Assembly (NCBI GenBank): GCA_900155495.1 | Contig: FTLJ01000078.1 | Span: forward strand, 107,579 to 171,578 | Length of the DNA: 64,000 nt | From: Porogramme epimiltina | Taxonomy: Eukaryota; Basidiomycota; Agaricomycetes; Polyporales; Polyporaceae | Direction of reading: 5' to 3' | Shown here: positions 57,088-64,000 of the stretch, in pieces | Numbering within the stretch: the stretch's first letter is position 1 | How the letters are laid out: the number at the start of each line of letters is the position of its first letter | The notes under the pieces: model-generated | The model's database searches: none | Seen by the model: the letters and a program-made list of their open reading frames with translations, nothing else | Told to the model about the DNA's origin: nothing | Program-made: the position numbers and the translations under genes

Positions 57088-58644
57088 ATGGATAAGGAGG
57101 ACCTATTCGCCTCGCCTCCTAGCTCTTCAGCCTGCGCCGACTCGGACAGTGACCCATTGTTGACAGTCGCCGGACCCTCGGTGCCTTCGGGCTTCCAGCT
57201 GGGGTCGCCGCGGTTCCTTGACGACACCAATGTCTTAAATTACACAGAAGAGCCCATAGAACTCGCCTACATTCCCCCTGGTGGGAAGCAACCTCCGCCC
57301 AAGTTTACTCCCTACAAGGCCGAGTTTTTCATCTCAGGGAGGGAAATCGTCTCTCATGACCCTCACCTAAACGAGGATGGTACACTTACGACCCAGTGCT
57401 CCTTTATTAACATGAAGCTGACCACTTTAAAAGGCGAAGCTCTCTATAGGTTCCTTCTATCTCAGGCGAAGAGGCGCCCCGACTACTATCTGCACCTCAG
57501 GGGTACCCATGAAGAGAAGAAATCGCGTATAGTTTCGGACACCGATTTACATGGCGACACAACACATGAAACAGAGGACTATACCGAGACAGTGACGGGT
57601 ATGGCCCGCGGCTCCTCTCTGAACGCAGCTCACGCTCCTTCCCGGCAGATTTTGACTTCTACATCGATCTCACCCCGCAGATCGTACACGGCCCCGTGCA
57701 CTGGAGCCTCCCAGACACGGAGGCCACGTACCGAGGCGAAATGGTACTCGAAGTAGACTCGAACGACCCACCGGACCCAACCCGCGACCTCGAGGCTGTT
57801 GCTCTGAACGGGCGTCGCAGTGCGACCAAGGAAGAAAAGAGGGTCGCTAAGGCGAGGAGGGCCACGCGGAAGAACAATGGCCTCCCACCATGGGTCAGGT
57901 CCGCCCCCGGCTCGTGGTTCCGGCAGTCCAATGTACCCCCTGCACCCGCTGTCGCGCTCAAATCGTCGAAGACATTGAGGCAATGGGCAGACGAGTACTG
58001 CGCCAGCGACAAGCTACTCAAGGAGTTCACATACAAGAAAGTCGGTGCTTCTTGATAAGTCATCATTACGGTCTCGTCCGCGTCGACTCACAATCCACGT
58101 GTAGGTCGTGTACGGCTGGAATCTCGTGAAGCTCAGAGACGGTGTCGCTGCGGTCATTCGCGCCGTCTACCGACACGACATTTATGTCACTTACGAGCTC
58201 GAGGAGGACAAGATTCGCATCCGCCCCGACAACCGCCTCTCGCGGACGCTCTCCAACAGGTGCTTCAAGTTTCTCCTCTGGATCACACTCATCTACCCAG
58301 TCATCTGGCTCTACAAGCGCTTCAGCCAGCGTGGCGGCGGCCGCTGGGAGGTTTGCGGGGGCGCGTACGCGCTCAAGACGTGGGAGCCCCTCCCTCCCGG
58401 TGCACCGCTCGCCGCCCCGGAGCGCACGCGGGTCTTGCCCGACGGGCGCGTCCTGCACCTTGTCGGCGAGGGCGAAGACGAGTGGTTCAAGCGTTGGGAG
58501 GGCATCATCCGCGACCATGTCATCCAGCGCACGCGGACGAGCACGCCGATATCGCCGAGGGACCCACGGCCCAAGGCGATATCTCCTCGGGACCCACGAC
58601 CGCCAATCGTGTGGAACGGACAGGGTTACCAGCTGAGACACTAG
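57088..58644 (+). CDS. one-TM protein of unknown family (copy 2, shortened C-terminus)
   Basis: Three exons (57088-57598, 57649-58040, 58105-58644) give 480 aa, with the same intron positions, motifs and single hydrophobic helix (FLLWITLIYPVIWLYK) as copy 1. The N-terminus has a small insertion (SACADSDSDP). Near the C-terminus an eight-residue segment is doubled (ISPRDPRP twice, joined by KA). The protein stops at GYQLRH because a CAG-type codon has become TAG; homologous sequence continues in the same frame after it, still able to encode a GHQPGYVQPSP-like tail. The rest of the frame is intact, so this copy is probably expressed but lacks the repeat tail. Confidence 0.82.
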
Positions 58645-59656
58645 TCAGGACATCAGCCGGGGTACGTCCAACCTTCCCCCGCGGGCCTCTGATGCGGTGG
58701 ATGGTACTTGGGATAAGCGAGCTGGACTATATACCGTGCTTTGGGCGAAACGGAAACACTGGATTACGTGGTGAAGTGTTCTACGCTCTAGGTTCGCGCT
58801 GGATAATACAGGGGCTGATGGACATCGTGGCAGATTGCTGTGTATTTATACGTGATATGGCTATGGACACGGTTTTGGGAGATGATCTGGGCAACGACCT
58901 GCCGCACAGTCTGCCAATAATGTCGCCCACAATCTGGCCAGCCCAGGGTGGCCATTACGCATGCCACTGTACTCGCTCGTCAGTCCACTGAATATTTTAC
59001 ATTTAACAGTCGGAGACTTCTTCCCGGAGCGTACGCACGGTGATTTCAGCTGTTCCCAAATCGTAGACATGACCGCATATTCACAGCGTATATCGGATGA
59101 AACACGAGTCCAGACAGTCATGTCTGCTTCAACTGTCTAGTTGTCCAATGCGCTCATGGCCGGATCTGAATCATGACCAGCGAACTGAGAACAACAGACA
59201 GACGGGCGTGGTGCAGGCATCGCACACCTCTTGACGTTGTTGTTAATTTTATCAATGAGAAAAGCTGAGCATTCGTAGGTTCCACGGAGGATGCAGACAA
59301 AGACGCAAGGCACGGAATGTGGCGGCGTGTTTGACAAAGAGGATCCTGGCCGTACTAAGAATAGATTAGGGGGACTTTACAAGATAACACCAAGCCATTG
59401 ATATCACAAGAATGAGGGGACGACAGAACAATTTTATCGCGTAGGACTCAAGTCCGAACGTGTTGTCGTGCCTTCCCGAATTGCTTCTCCATGCAAATAT
59501 TATTTTCCCCCAGCCACAGGTGGTTGACTAGGATAAGCGCTGACACCTGTTTCCTCCGAACTTTCACCAACGAGTTTCCTCTCAATAGCACACTCGTGTC
59601 TCCTCGTTTATATATTACGCACAATAGTCTCCTGGAATCATCCGTCTATCTCTGCG
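58645..59656. other. intergenic region
   Basis: The 3' flank of copy 2 extends to about 59130, where the duplication ends. The remaining 500 nt are the promoter of the next gene. No gene in between. Confidence 0.45.
59607..59616 (+). promoter_or_regulatory. TATA box of the gene at 59657
   Basis: TTTATATATT lies 41-50 nt upstream of the ATG, leaving room for a short leader. Confidence 0.5.
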
Positions 59657-60554
59657 ATGTCGACACCTCACTATCAGGAACCTTCCGCCCCGCAACCTGT
59701 GCCACAGGACCTTCATGAAAGCCCACAGGAGTCGGATGAACCACTGCAACTAAACGAGGTCAAGGAAGATCCAGTGGAGAAGATTATATCTAATTCTCGA
59801 AAATTGGGTCCTGCCGCACCGGTTGGGAGAAACCCGTACACGTTCAAACATGGGGTATGTAGATTTTACTCATCGATCGCTGCGACTGCTTGTTGTATGC
59901 GTACTGAAACATTGTGTGTAGGAGTACATCGTTCGGAAGTGGCTCCCAAGCAGCGGCTCGCGGCTTCACCACTACCTCAACCCTATGTGGTACACGATGG
60001 ACTCCATCGACGATTTCCCCCTCTGCTGGTACGGCGTCCCGTACCGACCGAGAAACTTTCTCGAATACGCAAAGGAGCTCGGTATCGCAGGGAAACCACA
60101 CCTTGGGGTCTACTGCATGCCAATAGTTTTCCGCAACATTCAGCTCGTCTTCGAAGCAGACACAGGGATCAGGATGCGGATCGAGCAAGTATGGGGCCGC
60201 CCCGACTACCTCATCCTGGCGTTCTATTCGAACAGGGAGGTGGCGGATATCACGCTAGAAAAGGCCCTGGAAATCGAGGAACTACTCGAAGAGATGGACT
60301 ATCCGGAGTATACGAAGTTGAGATGGTGGCCGGACTACTACGAGACAGTAAGTGTTTCCTGGACTCTCCTCCCTCCCTGGCTGGATACTGAGGATGTCCT
60401 CTATAAAGCGTTAATGCAAGGCGAATCCGTCCACCTTCCCGTCCCCATCGAAGATGAGAGGTTATTTTATACTTTTGTTATGTTCCGGCCGATATTGTAT
60501 GGGTGGAGTTGTTGGCTCCTAGATCCTTTTAATCCAATAAATACACTGTTGTAG
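59657..60554 (+). CDS. hypothetical protein
   Basis: I do not recognise this protein. Two exons (59657-59854, 59922-60554) give 276 aa. The first exon is acidic and Pro/Glu-rich, ending in VGRNPYTFKHG. The second looks folded: EYIVRKWLPSSGSRLHHYL, NPMWYTMDSIDDFPLCWYGV, GIAGKPHLGVYCMP and WGRPDYLILAFYSN, with a Glu-rich helix after VADITLEKALE. A consensus GTAAGT at 60349 could begin another intron; removing 45 nt to the next AG (60394) keeps the frame, so the region VSVSWTLLPPWLDTE may be intronic. The protein has no signal peptide; the hydrophobic C-terminus (LYGWSCWLLDPF) could be a weak membrane segment. It lies just outside tandem duplication B. Confidence 0.65.
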
Positions 60555-61101
60555 TGCGATGTGCGCCTCCGCTTATGATAGTAGCAGACCACCTCATGAA
60601 ATGACCAGACTGCACCACTATCACACGGACGCAAAGAGCACCTGCGAGACGGTCATGACGGCACACACGAGCTCGAGGGATGGTGATGATGCACTTTCAT
60701 TTTTTGACTTCAGAACCACTATGCAAGGAGAGATGGAGGGAGAGATATAGGGAGGGGGATAATTTACACGGGCGAGCAGTAAAATGTATGGGTAACACTA
60801 AGCTGATTAGGTGTGTGAATGGACATCGACGGCGGCAGCGGTGGGGAGAGGAGACGTGAGTAAGGATGGTGGGGATCGGTGGGCAGTAGAGGGAGAGGGC
60901 CGTCGTGGGGCTGCGACGGAGACGGCGGTGGAGGAGGCGGAGGCAACACAGCACTATGCAGATCAACGGCAACGTAAAAGCGTGTGGTGGAGACAAACGA
61001 GGGGGAGGCGAAGCTGGAAAGGGGGGAATGAAACAGGATCTACCCGTCGTAGGAGTAAAACAGGTCAGGAAGGGGCACAGCGCGGGCACGCACGCACGAC
61101 A
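60555..61101. other. intergenic region between convergent genes
   Basis: About 550 nt of 3' flank. Short frames here overlap a purine-rich tract around 60720-61060 and show no domain. Confidence 0.4.
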
Positions 61102-64000
61102 CTATTGCCCGAGGTCTCTACGTGCTCTGCGAACCATCGTCCGGGCCGTCGCGGTCGAGTCCGAGTCTATATCCAAGTCCGCTGCGGCGGCGGCGGCGGC
61201 GACGACGGCGTCGCCGCCACCATCCGTCCCATCCGCCAGTGGCGGCAACCCTTTTTCGCCCCCGCTCCCACCCTGTTCGTCGCCGCCCCCGCTCGCGTCC
61301 ACGGGGCGTCGGCCCAGCGCCTCCTCGAGCGGCGTCACGTCGTCGCCGTGCAGGAGCGCCGCGGCGGTCTCGAGGAACCACATGTTCTTCTTGATGAAGT
61401 GCACGACCGCCGTGCCGCCCACGCGCCTGCCCACGTAGCGCCTCCGGCGGCCCTCGCGGAACTTCCACGCCATGTCCGGCGTCAGCGAACCGTCTGTGGT
61501 GCGGGGCCGCGCACAAGGGTTCGCACGGTTGTAACGGAGAGGAGGACACGGACACACACAGAACGTCAGCGGGGAACCGGGCCGAGGAGTAGTGGGAGGA
61601 CGACGTACCGTCGTGGACCATGGACATGTCGCTGCCCTCGACAAGCGCCTCGACGCTGTAGTCCAGGGGGAGGTCCGGCACGGGCGGCGAGTAGTGCACG
61701 TGGAACTTGGACACGGTCGAGTGTGCCCACTTCTCAGGGGGCGTGACGCTGTGGCCCGCGGAGGCGGCGTACGACGACGTCGCGGGGACCTCGACGCGCG
61801 CCGCCTGCTGCGCGAGGCGCTCGAGGTCGCGCACCACGCCCTCGCGCACGCGCGCGACCTCGGACGGGAACAGGAAGCCGTGGGAGTACCTGCCGCGCGA
61901 AAGGGGGAGGGGGGGGGAGAAGGAAGGCATCAGCATCTGATCACGCGCAGCGGGCTGCCTGCGCGGGGCGGAGGCGGGAACGAGATGCGGGCGCGGAAGA
62001 CTTACACCGTGCCGGCGCGTGGGTGGTCATGGATCCAACAGCGCTCGCTCGCCCAGCGCACCTGCTCCGCGCGCGGGTGGGCGCGGATCCACTTGGACGT
62101 CTGCTTGTCCTCCGCGCCGCGCGTCATCGTCTTGACGAGCGGGTCGGTCGCGACCCACTGGACGAGCGCGAAGCTGAGCGCGTACAGCTCGCCGGCCATG
62201 AAGCGGTTCTTGACGAGGTAGCCCCAGAAGACGAGCGGGTCCTTGGGCGGCGGGTCCTGCGGAGCGCTGCTGGGCAGCGCCGCAGCGAGCGTGGGCGGGG
62301 TGCGCGTGATGTACGCGGGCAGCGAGAAATTGAAATAGGAAGCGATCTGGCCGTAGTCCAGGATCGCGGACTGGTCCGCGTCCGCGCGCGCCTGGGCGCG
62401 CAGCTGCTGCTGCTCCTTGGGCGATGGGGCCGGGAGTGGATCCTTGTACAGCTCGACGCGCAGCCGCGCTTCGACTTCTGCGAGCATGACGAACGAGTCG
62501 TCGTCCGCCTTCAGCACGAAGTCGGGCCGCACCCAGGACCGCGGTGGGGAGTTGACAAGTTGGTCGCGCTGCGCAGGAAGGGGGTCGTGGCTGGCCAGGG
62601 GGGGCGCAGGGCTGGAAGCATCCAGATATGCGAAGTCCTCGGGCTTCTTGTCGAACCCGTCGAAATACTGTGGTGGCACCCACGAGTTGTTCGCCGCCCA
62701 AGAGAAGAATGCGTGTGTCTTGCCGTCGTTCATTTTCTCCGTGACCGGTAGAATCACCATGTCGTTGTACGCTGATCGAGCGTGCGTCAGTTTCAACATT
62801 GCACGCGACCATGGAACACGCACTTTCAGCCTCAAGCTTTACCCTCCGCTCCCAGTCCTTCTGCGGTTTCCCCAAAATGAACCGCACGATCGTCCGTGAC
62901 GTCGCCACGCCCTCATCGCCCCCGCCTGCTCCTTCCCTACTCCTCACGTGCCTCGCCCAAGTTGACCTGATGAGCATCCGCCGCTCTACTGATGAATCCA
63001 TCGAGAACACTCCAACAAACACACCAGCCGGCGCCAATGAATCAAAATTAGGAGGGGGGAATTCCGGGAATGTGAGGTTCGTCGGTATCGGCGTGGACAG
63101 CAAGGCGGTCGTCGACATCGAAGTGGGCGGCGGCCCGCTCGAGTAGGCCGGTAGTGTGCAGTATCCCCTCCATGGTAGCGGCTCCTTGTCGGGGTTGAGA
63201 ATGTAAATGAGGAGAAACGTGAGGGACACGCCGAAGATGGTGAGGAAAAGGAGCGTGAGCAGCTGCGGACGGAAACAGTTAGCGTCGGACGCGTAGTGTC
63301 AAAAAAATCCTGTGCTCGAGAACGCTGAACCGTGACCGCGGTCCGAAGATAACGAAGAGGAGCGCAACCGTCTCCACACGCAGCGCGACTTTTGACGTGC
63401 TGGCGCGGACGACACAGCAGTCGGCGCGGACGCCGGGTGCAAACGTCCCCGGACGCGGTACACAGGGCGTCCGTCGCGCACAGGGAGGAAGGGAGTGGGA
63501 GACTCACGATAGTGACGGGCGTCTTTGGAAAGAACGGATGTCGCACAAGCCTCCGAACGAGACGTTTGCACGAGCGTAAGCCCCATACGATGTCCCTCCA
63601 CCTTCGGCGGCCCCTCCGGCCCTCGCCGCCAAGGCTGTTGGGCCGCGCCCGGAAGAGAGCCCATCGCGGGCGCTCGCTGTCGCGCCAAGAGGGATCCTGC
63701 CGAGTCCGGCTGAGGAGGGGGGAGTCCGGCTCGTCCTCGCTGTCGGAGGAGCACGAGGATGTGCCGGAGTAGTACGAGGAGGGCATGGGCGACGGGGCGC
63801 GGGAGGGGAGCGGGGTGTTGGTCGCGGACGAGCAGGCGGAGAGGGAGGCTCCGCCGCCCGCGCTCGGGGGGTAGAGACGCGTCTGGTCGGCGGAGGCCCG
63901 GGGTGCGCGCGAGTTGAAGTCGTCGTCCGTGTACGGCGGGGCGTGTGCGTGTATGTCGGGGTAGGAGTTGGACCGGGCGGGGCCGGGGCGGGGGGTGAGG
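61102..64000 (-). CDS. GT31 beta-1,3-galactosyltransferase-like protein (5' end beyond window)
   Basis: Exons 63508 to the window edge, 62824-63262, 62006-62771, 61609-61889 and 61102-61493 encode a type II membrane glycosyltransferase. The frame of the first exon stays open through the right edge with Pro/Ser-rich sequence, so the true start is outside; an internal ATG at 63786 is unlikely to be the start. One membrane helix (LLTLLFLTIFGVSLTFLLIYIL) is followed by a stem and a Galactosyl_T domain: VFVGVFSMDSSVERRMLIRSTWA, YNDMVILPVTEKMNDGKT, the metal-binding LKADDDSFV, FWGYLVKNRF and ERCWIHDHPRA. The C-terminal extension contains an Ala run encoded by repeated GCG triplets. It should act in the Golgi on glycans; acceptor unknown. 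Confidence 0.88.

Larger units (their letters stand above)
55570..59130. repeat. tandem duplication B, unit 2
   Basis: Second unit in the same orientation as 52220-55565, carrying the damaged tiny gene, its promoter, the one-TM gene copy 2 and its 3' flank. The tail block GAGTCCAGA.AGTCATG..TGC occurs near 55550 and again near 59110, marking the ends of both units. Confidence 0.8.

Overview
This window is nuclear DNA of a filamentous basidiomycete, most likely an Agaricomycete of the polypore type. Almost every gene carries several short introns (mostly 45-60 nt, GT..YAG with CTNAC-like branch sites), the DNA is GC-rich, and the protein set is fungal: a Kre6/Skn1 glucan-synthesis protein, Nus1, Pex16, Rrp36, a Cc1/RBM39-type splicing factor, a Rab4-like GTPase and a fungal D-serine dehydratase. 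All gene models were spliced by hand from reading frames, splice signals and family conservation. In every complete model the exon lengths sum to a multiple of three.

Layout. 1-9.3 kb: 3' end of NUS1, a DUF2235 alpha/beta hydrolase, a 16-exon orphan multi-pass membrane protein and a flavodoxin-like FMN reductase. 9.7-17.7 kb: RRP36, a CorA-type Mg2+ transporter and a KRE6/SKN1 glycoside hydrolase. 18.4-30.8 kb: a Pro-rich coiled-coil protein divergent from PEX16, a cupin gene convergent with a short-chain dehydrogenase, a ketol-acid-reductoisomerase-like protein lacking key catalytic residues, the RBM39-like splicing factor and an orphan. 31.4-36.4 kb: a hormone-sensitive-lipase-family esterase divergent from a D-serine dehydratase, then the Rab4-like gene.

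36.4-64 kb is the less conserved part. Two mucin-like Ser/Thr-rich single-pass membrane proteins (38-41 kb and 49.6-51.4 kb) flank an isochorismatase-like hydrolase and two tandem quinone-oxidoreductase-like (MDR) genes. The MDR pair arose by a tandem duplication that also copied the 5' part of the isochorismatase gene, which survives as a decayed relic. A second tandem duplication (about 3.4 kb, 52.2-59.1 kb) produced two copies of an unrecognised one-TM protein, each preceded on the opposite strand by a tiny multi-exon gene that is intact in one copy and damaged in the other. The window ends with an orphan gene and most of a GT31 galactosyltransferase-like gene that runs off the right edge.

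Most left-hand genes are unrelated housekeeping functions placed side by side. I see no biosynthetic cluster with core enzymes, no tRNA or rRNA gene, no CRISPR and no transposon with a recognisable coding region. The most unusual items are the catalytically altered KARI-like protein, the two tandem duplications with their decaying parts, the tiny four-exon gene, and an esterase model that only works with a one-nucleotide exon.
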